A stretch of 64,000 nucleotides of DNA from Bin18 sp965242795 (GTDB lineage: Bacteria; Desulfobacterota; Binatia; Bin18), in NCBI GenBank assembly GCA_965242795.1, contig OZ251505.1, positions 1,984,001-2,048,000 of the forward strand, in the 5' to 3' direction. The notes beneath the pieces are model-generated. The model saw only the letters and a list, made by a program, of their open reading frames with translations. It ran no database searches and was not told where the DNA came from. The first letter of the stretch is position 1, and the number at the start of each line of letters is the position of its first letter. Of the stretch, positions 25,240 through 37,021 are shown piece by piece. The translations under genes and the position numbers were made by a program.

Positions 25240-26211
25240 CTAGGCCGCCTGCGATTCGCCGGTGAGGCGCACGAACAGTTCCTCCAGGCTCAGCGTGACC
25301 GGCCGCAACTCGACCAGGTCCCAGCCGCGGTCCACGACCGCCTGCGCGAGGGCGCGGGTCACGCTCCGGTCGCGCGATACGAGGACGAAGGCGTGCCCGT
25401 CGTCCGCGGAAGCGGCGCCCGTGTCGTCCGCGGCGTGGCCGTCGCGCGGCACGACCTCGCTGACCCCGGGCAGCGCGCGCAACGCCTCGGCCAAGTCTGC
25501 GGGGTGCGAGGCGCGGAGGCGGACGAAGGTCTGCGTCGTCCCCTGCACGAGGGCGTCGAGGGCGTCCGGGCGGTCCTGGGCGATGATGCGGCCCCTGTCG
25601 ATGATGATGACCCGTTGGCAGGTCAGCGCGACTTCGGACAGGATGTGGCTGGACAGCAGGACGGTCGTCTCGCCCGCCAACCCTTTGATCAACGCGCGCA
25701 TGTCGATGACCTGATGCGGGTCCAGCCCCACGGTGGGTTCGTCCAGGATGAGCACGCGCGGCGCGCCCAACAGGGCCTGGGCGAGGCCGACCCGTTGGCG
25801 GTACCCCTTGGACAGCGCCCCGATCCGGCGGCCTGCCACGTCCTCCAGACGGCACTGGGACAGCACGCGGGCGACCTCCGCCATGCGCTGGAGCGCGTTG
25901 TCCAGCTTCACCCGGGCGCAGAAGCGCAGGAACGCGCGGACGCTCATGTCGGGGTAGAGGACGACGTTCTCCGGGAGATAGCCGATCTGGTCGCGGACCT
26001 GCAGCGGCACGTCGCTCAGGCTCAGGCCGCCGACGCGCACCCGGCCGCTCGTCGGCGGAAAGAACCCGGTCAGGATGCGCATGAGGGTGGTCTTGCCCGA
26101 GCCGTTCGGCCCCAGCAGTCCCACGACCTCGCCCTGCGGCACGTCGAACGACACGTCGTGCAGGGCGCGGACCCGCCCGTAGTATTTCGTGACGTCGTGG
26201 ATTTCGATCAT
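25240..26211 (-). CDS. ABC transporter ATP-binding protein, GldA-like
   Basis: A 323-residue ATPase. Walker A GPNGSGKTT (about residues 34-42), a Q-loop region IGYLPENVVLYPDMSV, the signature LSKGYRQRVGLAQALL, Walker B VLILDEPTVGLDP, and the H-switch SSHILSEV are all present. A C-terminal extension (about 235-315) is typical of ABC-2 exporters. It carries an Asp/Ala-rich insertion near 265-280. It energises the permease encoded next in the operon. Confidence 0.92.
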   Translation of the reverse strand: MIEIHDVTKYYGRVRALHDVSFDVPQGEVVGLLGPNGSGKTTLMRILTGFFPPTSGRVRVGGLSLSDVPLQVRDQIGYLPENVVLYPDMSVRAFLRFCARVKLDNALQRMAEVARVLSQCRLEDVAGRRIGALSKGYRQRVGLAQALLGAPRVLILDEPTVGLDPHQVIDMRALIKGLAGETTVLLSSHILSEVALTCQRVIIIDRGRIIAQDRPDALDALVQGTTQTFVRLRASHPADLAEALRALPGVSEVVPRDGHAADDTGAASADDGHAFVLVSRDRSVTRALAQAVVDRGWDLVELRPVTLSLEELFVRLTGESQAA

Positions 26212-26417
26212 GGGCGGATCTCGAAACGCATTCCGGGGCCCGCGGCGTGAACCCGTTCTTCATACGGGCGAAGCCGCCGCGGGTGCGCCCAACGTGCAGA
26301 AACGCCGGTTTCCGGTCAATACGCCTCGCAGACGGATTTTCGACCTGCTGCCGAAGGGGCGGTCGTGCTCGCGGTGCTCGTCGGAGATGCCCCGGTCTCT
26401 CCCGGTGGAACGTCCGG

Positions 26418-28832
26418 TCAGGCGGCCGCACCGCGGGTGACGAAACGCGGCTTGCACAGCGCGATCAGCACCGGCAGCAGCGTGACGGTCGCCAGAAAAC
26501 TCACGCCCATCCACAGGGCGAGCAGCAGGCCCATTTCCGCGCTGAAGCGCAGGTCCGACAGGGTCCAGAACAGGGTGCCGAGGATCATCGTGATCGCGGT
26601 GAACGTCACGGCCTTGCCCGAGGTGGTCAGCGCCGCGACGACCGCGTCGTCGAGCGGGGCGTCCTGCCGCTGTTCTTCGATGATGCGGCTGACGATGTAC
26701 AGCGCATAGTCGATGCCGAACCCGACGCCGACCGTGACGACCGGCAGGGTGTGGATGTTGATGCCGATGTGCGCGGCCCCCATGTACGCGTTGATGACCG
26801 TGTTGGCGACCGCCAGCGGCAGGATCATGAACACCCCGGCTACGATGGAGCGGTACGTCAGCACGAGCACCAGGAAGATCGTGCCGAAGCCCAGCACGTT
26901 GACCAGTACGTCGTTGCGGAACAACGCCTCGTTGGCCGCGGCCAGCACGCCGATCGGCCCGCCGGCCAGCCGCAGCCGCGCCGCCTCCGACGGGTTGGCG
27001 TCTATATACTCGCGCGCGCGGCGGATCACGCGGCGGACGGTCTCGCCTTGATGGTCCGTCAGATAGAAACGCACCGGCGCGGAGCGGTACAGGTGGTCGA
27101 TGACGCTGGCGCTCTCCTGGAACGACGTGCCGAAGAAGTAGGACGCGAGCAGGAGTTGAATCTCGCTGCTGCGCCGCGGCAGCACTTCCCACTTGGGTTC
27201 CTGTTCGTGGATCGAGCCGTTCACCACGGACAGAATATCGACGAACGAAAAGCTCAGGCCCACGGACGGGTCGCGCTCCAGATAGCGCTGGAATCGCTCG
27301 ATCCACGGCAGCACTTCGGGGCTGGCGAGCGACGGCGCCTCGCTCTGCTGCATGAAGCGAGCGACCGCGGACGCGCCCTCGTCCGCGGTGTCGGTCTGCT
27401 CGGGCTCCTTGCGTTCGACGACGACCGTCAGTTCCTCGACGCCGCCGAACGTCTCCTGAATGCGGGCGTGGGCCGCGTTGTAGGGCGCGTCCGCGTACAG
27501 CAGCGGGGTCGCCGCGCTCGGGTCGCCGATGACCAGGTGCTGCCACCAATACACGCTGACCGCCACGGCCACGCCCCAGCCGGCCACGGTGGCCGCCTTG
27601 CCCGCCGGCGACAGCAACGTCCGCGCCGCGGCCGCGACGCTCCGTTTGAACAGCCCGGCCTCGCGCTTTTCGACGATCCGCAGGTCCGGGGCGCGTAAAT
27701 AATGGTAGACGATCGGGTTGAGCAGGAGTTCGCTGACCGTGATCGCCAGAATCCACACCGCGGCGCTGATGGCCAGTTTCTGCAGCAGCACGATGGGGAC
27801 GAACAGGATGACGAGCAGCCCCAGGGCGTCGGTCACGATGCCGGACAGGGTGGGTACGAACAATTCGGCGAACGCGGCCACGATGGCCGGCTCTTTCCGG
27901 CCGCCGGCCTTGCGGAACTCTTCGTAGTACCGCTCGTGCATCTGCACCGAATGGCTGACCGCGCGCGCGGTGATGAAGAACGGGATCACCAGCGTGAGCG
28001 GGTCCAGGCTGAAGCCGATCAACGCGATGAAGCCCAATCCCCAGACCGCGGAGACCACGCCGGTCAGGGTCGGGCGCAAGGCGCCGCGCACGTCGCGGAA
28101 ATAGGCGTACAGCAGCAGCCACAGCAGCACGGTGGTCGCAATGAAGATGACGTACACCTGCTTGGCGTAGAAATAGACCCAGCCGTACAGCGCCGGCTGG
28201 CCGGCCATGTGGATGCTGGTATTCTCGTCCTGAAAAGGGTCGATCACCGACCGCTGGACTTCCTCGAACAGGCGCCGGTGGTCGAGCCGTTGCTCGATGA
28301 AGGTCGCGGTCAGCAGCGCGGCTCTTTCGTCCAGCGAGACCAGCACCCCGTACAGGTTGCGCGAGGCGTGCACGATGCGCCGGACGCGCTCCACCTCCGC
28401 GGCGGTGCGCGGGGCGTGCTCCATCACCGGCTCGACCTCCTGCATGCCGCCGCTCTTCATCACCACGCGGCGGTTGGTGCGGTGGGCGATGGAATTGACG
28501 AGTTCGTTGTTGACTCCGTACACGCGCTCCAGCGCCTGGGTCATCTCGAAGATCTTGGTCAGCGTGGCCTGATTGAAGATCGTGCCGTCGTGCACCTCCA
28601 GCATCAGCATGATCGTGTTGGCGCCGCCGAACTTCTCCGCGTATTCGTTGTGCACCTGAATGAAGGGGTGGCGTTGCGGCAGTTGCTCGTCGAAGCGCGT
28701 CACCAGGTCGAGCCGGGCGGCGAAGAAGCCGAAGAACAGGGTCGCGGCGCCCACCGACAGGAGGATGAGCTTGCGCCGCGCGATGATCCGTCCGCCGAGG
28801 GTGTAGAGATAGCTGCGGTCCTGGGCGCTCAT
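26418..28832 (-). CDS. MMPL/RND family exporter 2
   Basis: An 804-residue paralogue of exporter 1 with the same architecture. TM1 is near residues 18-36, periplasmic domain 1 runs to about 215, TM2-6 are followed by LRAPDLRIVEKREAGLF, TM7 near 425, periplasmic domain 2 runs to about 645, then TM8-12. Shared signatures include IPFFITARAVSHSVQMHERYYEE and VTVGVGFGIDYALYIVSR. It differs mainly in the second periplasmic domain, which has an extra acidic stretch (EPEQTDTADEGASAVARF). Separated from the ABC ATPase gene by 206 bases. The proximity to the ABC operon suggests either a dual export route or a two-step pathway. Confidence 0.9.
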   Translation of the reverse strand: MSAQDRSYLYTLGGRIIARRKLILLSVGAATLFFGFFAARLDLVTRFDEQLPQRHPFIQVHNEYAEKFGGANTIMLMLEVHDGTIFNQATLTKIFEMTQALERVYGVNNELVNSIAHRTNRRVVMKSGGMQEVEPVMEHAPRTAAEVERVRRIVHASRNLYGVLVSLDERAALLTATFIEQRLDHRRLFEEVQRSVIDPFQDENTSIHMAGQPALYGWVYFYAKQVYVIFIATTVLLWLLLYAYFRDVRGALRPTLTGVVSAVWGLGFIALIGFSLDPLTLVIPFFITARAVSHSVQMHERYYEEFRKAGGRKEPAIVAAFAELFVPTLSGIVTDALGLLVILFVPIVLLQKLAISAAVWILAITVSELLLNPIVYHYLRAPDLRIVEKREAGLFKRSVAAAARTLLSPAGKAATVAGWGVAVAVSVYWWQHLVIGDPSAATPLLYADAPYNAAHARIQETFGGVEELTVVVERKEPEQTDTADEGASAVARFMQQSEAPSLASPEVLPWIERFQRYLERDPSVGLSFSFVDILSVVNGSIHEQEPKWEVLPRRSSEIQLLLASYFFGTSFQESASVIDHLYRSAPVRFYLTDHQGETVRRVIRRAREYIDANPSEAARLRLAGGPIGVLAAANEALFRNDVLVNVLGFGTIFLVLVLTYRSIVAGVFMILPLAVANTVINAYMGAAHIGINIHTLPVVTVGVGFGIDYALYIVSRIIEEQRQDAPLDDAVVAALTTSGKAVTFTAITMILGTLFWTLSDLRFSAEMGLLLALWMGVSFLATVTLLPVLIALCKPRFVTRGAAA

Positions 28833-28974
28833 GCCGTCCCCTCTCGTGTGTCGGGCTGCGGCCGGGTGCGATGCGGACCCTGGCGACGTCGGATCACGCC
28901 TCCGCGCGTCGGTTTCGGCGCGGACGGTGCGCTTCGGGCGCGGAACGGGGGCCGTCCGCCGTGCGGATGGGCGT

Positions 28975-29673
28975 TCATGGGTGTGGTGCCGCCTTGCGTT
29001 TCAAGAGGCCGTCGATGATGGTCTCGACGTTGTCGGAGGAGAGATCGTTGACACGCATCCAGCCGTCCAGGATGAGGGTCGGCACCGCGCTGACCTGATA
29101 ACGCTCGCCGAGCGCGATGGCGTGCGCAAGCTCGGCCTCGCCGCCGCCCGCGTCGAGCCGGTCGAGCAGCATCTCCGGGTCGAGCCCGATCCGACCGGCC
29201 ACGATGGCGAGGCCGTCCCGGCTGGCCGTATCGACGTTTTCCTCGAAGCGGGCCTGAAACAGCGCCTGCTGCATCTCGTCGGCCAGTCCCAGCTCGTGCG
29301 AGACCGCATACGCCCGGGCGGGCATGCGCGAGGCCGCATGCACGATCGGGACGCCGAGAGACCGCACGGCGAGCCGCTCTCCGTACTGCCGTTGCAGGGC
29401 GGGGATGAGGCGGCTGGCGGTCTCGTAGCAGCGCGGGCAGAGAAAATCCTCGAACACGGTCAGCACGACCTTGCCGGCGATCGTGCCGTGCGGGGCGCGG
29501 CGCACGAACGAAAACGAGCCGGGCACCGACAGATAGGCGTCCAGCACGTCGGTCTGCGTGTCGTCGGCGGCGGAACATTGCTGCGGAAGGAGCGGGACGC
29601 CGGCCGCGAAGCAGGCCAGCAGGAGACACAGGGCACACGTCGACGCACGCAGGGCCATAGCGCGGAGGATCAT
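28975..29673 (-). CDS. DsbA-like thioredoxin-fold protein
   Basis: About 232 residues with a signal sequence (ALCLLLACFAAGVPLLP). The thioredoxin-like fold has the active site C-P-R-C at residues 79-82 (VFEDFLCPRCYET), an inserted helical region, and the cis-proline loop SAVPTLILDG. It belongs to the DsbA/FrnE-like group of periplasmic thiol oxidoreductases. Upstream-most gene of the minus-strand envelope cluster, 142 bases before MMPL exporter 2. A start five codons later (MALRAST) is equally possible, as neither has a clear ribosome-binding site. Confidence 0.82.
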   Translation of the reverse strand: MILRAMALRASTCALCLLLACFAAGVPLLPQQCSAADDTQTDVLDAYLSVPGSFSFVRRAPHGTIAGKVVLTVFEDFLCPRCYETASRLIPALQRQYGERLAVRSLGVPIVHAASRMPARAYAVSHELGLADEMQQALFQARFEENVDTASRDGLAIVAGRIGLDPEMLLDRLDAGGGEAELAHAIALGERYQVSAVPTLILDGWMRVNDLSSDNVETIIDGLLKRKAAPHP

Positions 29674-29756
29674 AGGGAAGCGGGCCGACAGAGTGCAAGC
29701 CGCACGATGGAGTGAGCGTATTCCCGTTTGAAATTTCGCGGTGGGAGTCGGACCCT

Positions 29757-29826
29757 CGCCCCCGGATCACGTCCGGGGCAGGCGCTGACCCGCTCCCGGT
29801 GGTCCCTGAGCTTGTCGAAGGGAGGA
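29757..29826. repeat. GGATCACGTCCGGGG and TGAGCTTGTCGAAGG repeats
   Basis: In the gap after aconitase, a CCCGGATCACGTCCGGGGCA element is followed within 30 bases by GGTCCCTGAGCTTGTCGAAG. The same two modules are paired at 60087-60145; the first alone occurs at 48951-48975. A possible hairpin GGGAACGCGGG/CCCGCGTTCCC lies at about 29869-29920. Confidence 0.65.
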
Positions 29827-29936
29827 GAGGGGACGGAGGCAAAGTCTCTCGCCTTCCGGTCCTTCCTGGGAACGCGGGCTCCCGCCCGCTTCGGTGCGGG
29901 CCGGAGACCCGCGTTCCCGGGTGAGGAGCCGCCGGG

Positions 29937-32669
<2,733 letters not shown>

Positions 32670-32801
32670 GCAGGAACCCCTCCTGAAGGGCGTGGATAGT
32701 GGCGAGTGGTGAGTATCGAGGAAACGGCTCGTGTGGGGATCGGCGGTCGATTGGCGGAACGAGGGAGTCGGGGGCGTTGCTCGCCCGGATGGAGGTCGGC
32801 C

Positions 32802-33869
32802 TCAGTCGGCGAATCCGCGTTGAACGTCGTGCACGCAGGCGCGCAGCCGTGCGCGTTCGTCCGGCGTGGCCGCGGGGATGCTGAATTCCACGCCGCCCGC
32901 CACGGCGTGATAGCGGCGCCAGACGCGCTCGGCGATGCGGTCGTAGGTACCCACCACCGCGATGGTGTGCAGCATGTCGTCGCTGATCCGGCCCGGCATT
33001 TCCTCCCAGCGGCCCCGACGCGACAGCCGCGAGAGTTCCGGCACGAGGTCGCCCCAGCCGTGGTGCTCGAACACCGCCCGGTAGGTGCGCGTCGAGGCGT
33101 AGAAGGCGATCCGCGCGCGCACGTTCTCGATGCGCGGCGCCAAGTCGGCTTCGTGCGCGGCCGTGACCAGCAGCGGGCTGACGCACACTTCGACGGCCGC
33201 CGCGGTGCGGCCGGCCCGGTCGGCGCCCGTGCGGACCGCGGGCAGCATGACGTCGCGGATGTAGGCGGGCGTGCAGATCGGGTGCGGGCGCAGGCCGTCG
33301 GCCACTTCGCCGGCGACCCGGCACATGTACGGGTTGACCGCGGCCAAGTGGACGGGAATCCGCGGATGGGCGATCGGTCCGGGATCGAACAGCGGCACCA
33401 TCAAGGTCAGGTCGTAGTGCGCGCCGTGAAAGTCCAGCGGCGTCCCGTTCTGCCAACAGTCCCAGACCGCGCGGACGGCCTGCACGTATTCGCGCATCCA
33501 CGGCCCGGGCGGTGACCAGGCCACGCCGTAGCGGCGCTGTATATGACCCTTCACCTGCGTCCCCAGCCCCAGGATGAAGCGGCCGCGGGAGTGGCGCTGC
33601 AAGGTCCACGCCGACAGCGCCGTCACCGTCGGACTGCGCGGAAACGCCAGCGCCACCGCGGTCGTCAGGCCGATCCGTTCGGTCGCCTGCGCGGCGATCG
33701 TCAGGACCATGAACGGGTCTTCCTTGGTCTCGGTCAGCACCATGCCGTCGTAGTCCATCTCGTCCAGCGTGCGCGCCTCGGCGAACACGCGGGACAGATC
33801 GAGCCCTGCTTCCGGCGCACGCAGTCCGGGATCGACCTTTCCGAGCGGGAGATGCGTTTCGACTTTCAT
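32802..33869 (-). CDS. LLM class F420-type oxidoreductase (TIGR03617-like)
   Basis: A 355-residue luciferase-like (beta/alpha)8 barrel protein. The opening MKVETHLPLGKVDP and the later GMVLTETKEDPFMVLTIAAQAT match the group annotated in mycobacteria as MSMEG_2256-type F420-dependent enzymes. The substrate-binding barrel continues through GRFILGLGTQVKGHIQRRYG, where conserved Gly residues bind the cofactor phosphate. The start is the ATG after AGGAAG; the upstream extension is unsupported. Whether FMN or F420 is used cannot be decided here, as no F420 biosynthesis gene is in view. Terminal gene, separate from the TA-like pair. Confidence 0.85.
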   Translation of the reverse strand: MKVETHLPLGKVDPGLRAPEAGLDLSRVFAEARTLDEMDYDGMVLTETKEDPFMVLTIAAQATERIGLTTAVALAFPRSPTVTALSAWTLQRHSRGRFILGLGTQVKGHIQRRYGVAWSPPGPWMREYVQAVRAVWDCWQNGTPLDFHGAHYDLTLMVPLFDPGPIAHPRIPVHLAAVNPYMCRVAGEVADGLRPHPICTPAYIRDVMLPAVRTGADRAGRTAAAVEVCVSPLLVTAAHEADLAPRIENVRARIAFYASTRTYRAVFEHHGWGDLVPELSRLSRRGRWEEMPGRISDDMLHTIAVVGTYDRIAERVWRRYHAVAGGVEFSIPAATPDERARLRACVHDVQRGFAD

Positions 33870-33900
33870 ACGTCTTCCTGTCCGTGCAGACGGTCGCGCG

Positions 33901-34326
33901 TCAGAGCAATGCGACACGGTTCGACTGACACACGCTGCCGAAGTCTCGGAGATTGAAGGTGAGCATGGCGTCTATGCGCACGTTTGGGTCCTCGATGATG
34001 GCGCAGAGGATCGAGTCCACCAGGCTCTTGGGGCCGTTCGATGTTTTCGCCCGTTCCAGGGTGTCCTCGTATGCGTTCCGTCGGTAAGGCGTATCGTCGA
34101 GCAGGAGTGTATCGGATCCGCGAATGAGACCTTCGAAGCGGGCAATAGCCGCCGGCCGGCGGGCGAACCGCGTATTGATCGTTTCATACAGAACGGGCCA
34201 GGGGACGACGAGGGGGCAGACGTCGAGCCACTCTTTCTTCGTGCCGGCCAGAGCGTGGTGCGAGTCTCTCGGGTCGAAGAGCGCGAAGAAGAACCCCGAA
34301 TCGACGAGCAGTGCCTCATGACGCAT
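33901..34326 (-). CDS. PIN domain ribonuclease, VapC-like toxin
   Basis: A 141-residue PIN protein with all four acidic positions: Asp9 (LLVDSGFFFALF), Glu48 (VLYETINTRF), Asp104 (KSLVDSILCAI) and Asp128 (TFNLRDF). These would bind Mg2+/Mn2+ for RNA cleavage. The start overlaps the upstream gene by 11 bases, indicating coupled translation, as in toxin-antitoxin pairs. The upstream partner is not a known antitoxin family. Confidence 0.85.
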   Translation of the reverse strand: MRHEALLVDSGFFFALFDPRDSHHALAGTKKEWLDVCPLVVPWPVLYETINTRFARRPAAIARFEGLIRGSDTLLLDDTPYRRNAYEDTLERAKTSNGPKSLVDSILCAIIEDPNVRIDAMLTFNLRDFGSVCQSNRVALL

Positions 34327-34645
34327 AGTCGTCGATTTCTTCAGGAGTCTGTGTTCCGTAGCCTTCCCACGGCGCCCGTCTCCGACGGCCGATGACGAAG
34401 CGCGCCCCTTTCACCTCGTTGTGCTGATCGGTGAACACGACGTAGATGCGCGAACGCTTGTTCAGGGTAACCGCCTCGCGGATCTCCTTCTCCAGCGTTT
34501 GCAGCACGTCGCCCTCACAGGAAAACCAGAAACACGCGAGGCTCTCGCCGCACTCCTTCGCGTCGTGATCGTCGAGCCACGCATAGAAGTTCTCGTAATC
34601 CCCGCTCACCCCGAGGTCGTAGGATATCCAGATCAATTTCTTCAT
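34316..34645 (-). CDS. Unknown partner of PIN protein, candidate antitoxin
   Basis: A 109-residue cytoplasmic protein overlapping the PIN gene by 11 bases. It begins MKKLIWISYDLGVSGDYENF and has YAWLDDHDAKECGES, CEGDVLQTLEKEI, IYVVFTDQ and a C-terminal RRRRAPWEGYGTQ motif. No ribbon-helix-helix, AbrB or Phd-like DNA-binding fold is evident. I recall similar uncharacterised proteins near PIN genes but cannot name a family. Its order (first gene, overlapping toxin second) is that of an antitoxin. The ferredoxin-like alpha/beta pattern could instead be an RNA-binding or nuclease accessory fold. Confidence 0.6.
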   Translation of the reverse strand: MKKLIWISYDLGVSGDYENFYAWLDDHDAKECGESLACFWFSCEGDVLQTLEKEIREAVTLNKRSRIYVVFTDQHNEVKGARFVIGRRRRAPWEGYGTQTPEEIDDYAS

Positions 34646-34783
34646 GCGTTCGTCCTTCCGGGGGTTTCAGGGCCACGGTCCGTTTGCGGTAGAGGCGATC
34701 TTCCGTCTGCTGAGACCGGTGCATCGGCACGTTCGGGAGTGTCTCGGTTCGAGCTTTCCCTTTCGACGAACGTCAGCCTCCGA

Positions 34784-34905
34784 GTGTAGGGGCAGGCCGA
34801 TGCGCCCGAGGCGTCCGAACTGCCGAGTCCCTGTCGCCTTCCGAGTTGTAGGGGCAGGCCCCTGCGGTGCCCTGAGCCTGTCGAAGGGTGCCTGCCCATC
34901 CCCCC
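34784..34905. repeat. GTAGGGGCAGGCC-type composite repeats
   Basis: The 34646-34973 gap holds two copies of the GTAGGGGCAGGCC module (about 34787 and 34849), the second joined to TGCCCTGAGCCTGTCGAAGG. No gene is supported. The last 50 bases contain GGAGGGG, the ribosome-binding site of the DUF1800 gene. Confidence 0.65.
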
Positions 34906-34973
34906 TCACGTTCCGGTGCCTTGTCCTTTCCGCGGGCAGGCGAGTATATAGCAAGCGTCGGAGGGGAACACCA

Positions 34974-36959
34974 ATGAAACGGTTTCGAGTGCGCCGCGCC
35001 TACGGGCCTGCCGGCGCAGGCAGGTTCGCCATCGCCCTGTTCGTCCTCTTGCTCTCGACCGGCGCGTGGGCGGAGCCCGCCGGGAACGGCACCCCGCTGC
35101 GCGCCGGGCCGCCGAGTTGGACGGGCGACCTGACGCCGATCACGCCCGCGGAATGGAGCCGCGACCGCGCCGCCCACCTGTTGGAGCGGGCCGGCTTCGG
35201 CGGCACGCCGCACGAGATCGACCGGCTGGCGGCGATGGCGCCCGCCGCCGCGGTGCGCCACCTGGTCGAATATCGCCACGTGGACGACCGCCACGTGCCG
35301 GCGTTCGAGGAGTCGGGCGTCTTCGACCCGAGCCTCGACCCGTTTCCCAAGAGCCGCATCGACGCGGTCCGCATCGCGCGCGCCAACGGCGGGGCGATGG
35401 GCGTGCGCGTCAAACCCGGCGGCGACCGGCCGCTGCAGCCGGTCGTCAACCGCTTCTTCTATTGGTTGCGCGCCGACCTGCTCGAAATGCGGCGCGCCGG
35501 CCAGTGGTGGGCGCAGCGGATGCTGGTCACCCCGCGCCCGCTGCAGGAAAAACTGGCGCTGTTCTGGCACGGCCACTTCGCCACCTCGGACGCGAAGGTG
35601 CGCGACTACCGCAAGCTGCTCAAGCAATACGCCCTCTTCCGCGCCCACGCCAACGGGAACTTCCGCGACCTGCTCATCGGCGTCGCCCGGGACCCGGCCA
35701 TGCTCGTCTATCTGGACGCCGGCGAGAACGTCAAAGGCCGCCCGAACGAGAATTTCGGCCGCGAAATCCTGGAACTGTTCACGATGGGCGTCGGCAACTA
35801 CACCGAGACGGACATCCGCGAAGCCTCGCGCGCGTTCACGGGCTGGACGCACGCCGGGTTGGACTTCGTCGTGCAGCCCGCACTGCACGACACCGGCGTC
35901 AAGACCTTTCTGGGCCGCACCGGCCCCTTCGGCGGCGTCGAGATCATCGACATCATCCTGGACCGGGACGTAACCGCGCGGTTCATCGCCGCCAAGCTGT
36001 ACCGCTCCTTCGTCCGCGACGACCCGCCGCCCGCCCTGGTGGCCGAACTCGGCGCCCTGCTGCGCCGGCACGACTACGCCCTCGCGCCGCTGCTGACCGC
36101 CATCTTTCGCTCGCGCGACTTCTACGGGCCGGCGGCGTACGCCACGCAGATCAAGAGCCCGGTCCACCTCGTCGTCTCGACCTACCGCAAGCTGGGGCTG
36201 CGCGAGATCCCCGGCGTGCCCGACTTCGGCAGCACCACGCGCGCCCTCGGCCAGGAGTTGTTCTATCCGCCCAACGTGGCTGGCTGGGAAGGCGGCCGAA
36301 GCTGGATCACCCCCGCGCTGCTGCTGGAGCGCGGCAACTTCGCGCGCGAAGTCCTCTTTCCCGACCTGGTGAATTTCCGGCCGCCCGACCGCTGGATGCC
36401 GGCCACCAACCGGAAGGTCGCGGCCAAGATCGCCCAGGGCTTCGAGATCACCGCGGCGACCATCGAAACGGACGCGGCCGCGGACAACACGATGGCCGGC
36501 GGCATGGAAAACGGCATGGCCGGGGCGATGGGCGGCAACGCGATGGACGGCCCACCCGCGGCGGACGGGCACGCGCAGGCGGAGCGGCCGATGGACGCCG
36601 TCTCCATGTTCAACCGCATGGCCGACGCCGACGAAGACTTCAACACGCGCTACGGCAGCACGCACGGCTGGCAGACCGCCTTCCGCCGCGTCGAACCCAT
36701 CCCGCGCCACGCCGCGCCGCTCGACTTGGCCGGGATGGTCATCGAGGCCGGTCTGACCGACACCACGCAGGTCGTCGATTATTTCATCGGCCGCCTGCTG
36801 CGCGTGCCGCTGGCGGAAGAGGATCGGCAGACGCTCATCGCGTTCCTGACCGAAGAGTTGGGGACGTCTGCGGTGGACGCCGCGGCTACGTACCTGGAAG
36901 AACCCGTGCGGCAGGTCGTCCACCTGATCATGAGCACGCCGGAATACCAGCTCGGATAG
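34974..36959 (+). CDS. DUF1800 family secreted protein
   Basis: A 661-residue protein whose start follows GGAGGGG. It has a signal sequence (FAIALFVLLLSTGAWAEPA). The family features are clear: AAHLLERAGFGGTPHEIDRLA at the N-terminus, LQEKLALFWHGHFATS, PNENFGREILELFTMGVGNYTE, REASRAFTGW, FIAAKLYRSFV and NVAGWEGGRSWITPALLLERGNF. DUF1800 proteins nearly always pair with DUF1501; their function is unknown. An unusual Met/Gly/Ala-rich insert (about residues 504-545, Met-Ala-Gly-Gly-Met type) lies near the C-terminus. It reads into DUF1501 after 62 bases. Confidence 0.9.
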   Translation: MKRFRVRRAYGPAGAGRFAIALFVLLLSTGAWAEPAGNGTPLRAGPPSWTGDLTPITPAEWSRDRAAHLLERAGFGGTPHEIDRLAAMAPAAAVRHLVEYRHVDDRHVPAFEESGVFDPSLDPFPKSRIDAVRIARANGGAMGVRVKPGGDRPLQPVVNRFFYWLRADLLEMRRAGQWWAQRMLVTPRPLQEKLALFWHGHFATSDAKVRDYRKLLKQYALFRAHANGNFRDLLIGVARDPAMLVYLDAGENVKGRPNENFGREILELFTMGVGNYTETDIREASRAFTGWTHAGLDFVVQPALHDTGVKTFLGRTGPFGGVEIIDIILDRDVTARFIAAKLYRSFVRDDPPPALVAELGALLRRHDYALAPLLTAIFRSRDFYGPAAYATQIKSPVHLVVSTYRKLGLREIPGVPDFGSTTRALGQELFYPPNVAGWEGGRSWITPALLLERGNFAREVLFPDLVNFRPPDRWMPATNRKVAAKIAQGFEITAATIETDAAADNTMAGGMENGMAGAMGGNAMDGPPAADGHAQAERPMDAVSMFNRMADADEDFNTRYGSTHGWQTAFRRVEPIPRHAAPLDLAGMVIEAGLTDTTQVVDYFIGRLLRVPLAEEDRQTLIAFLTEELGTSAVDAAATYLEEPVRQVVHLIMSTPEYQLG

Positions 36960-37021
36960 CCGCGAGGACGGTGCGGAGCGAACCGCGGGACGGGCACGCG
37001 CGGGAGCGAAAGGACTCGGCA

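Noticed and set aside
24589..26250. Plus-strand frame of about 550 codons across the ABC operon
   Set aside because: Shadow frame; the minus strand carries Walker motifs and overlapping starts and stops.
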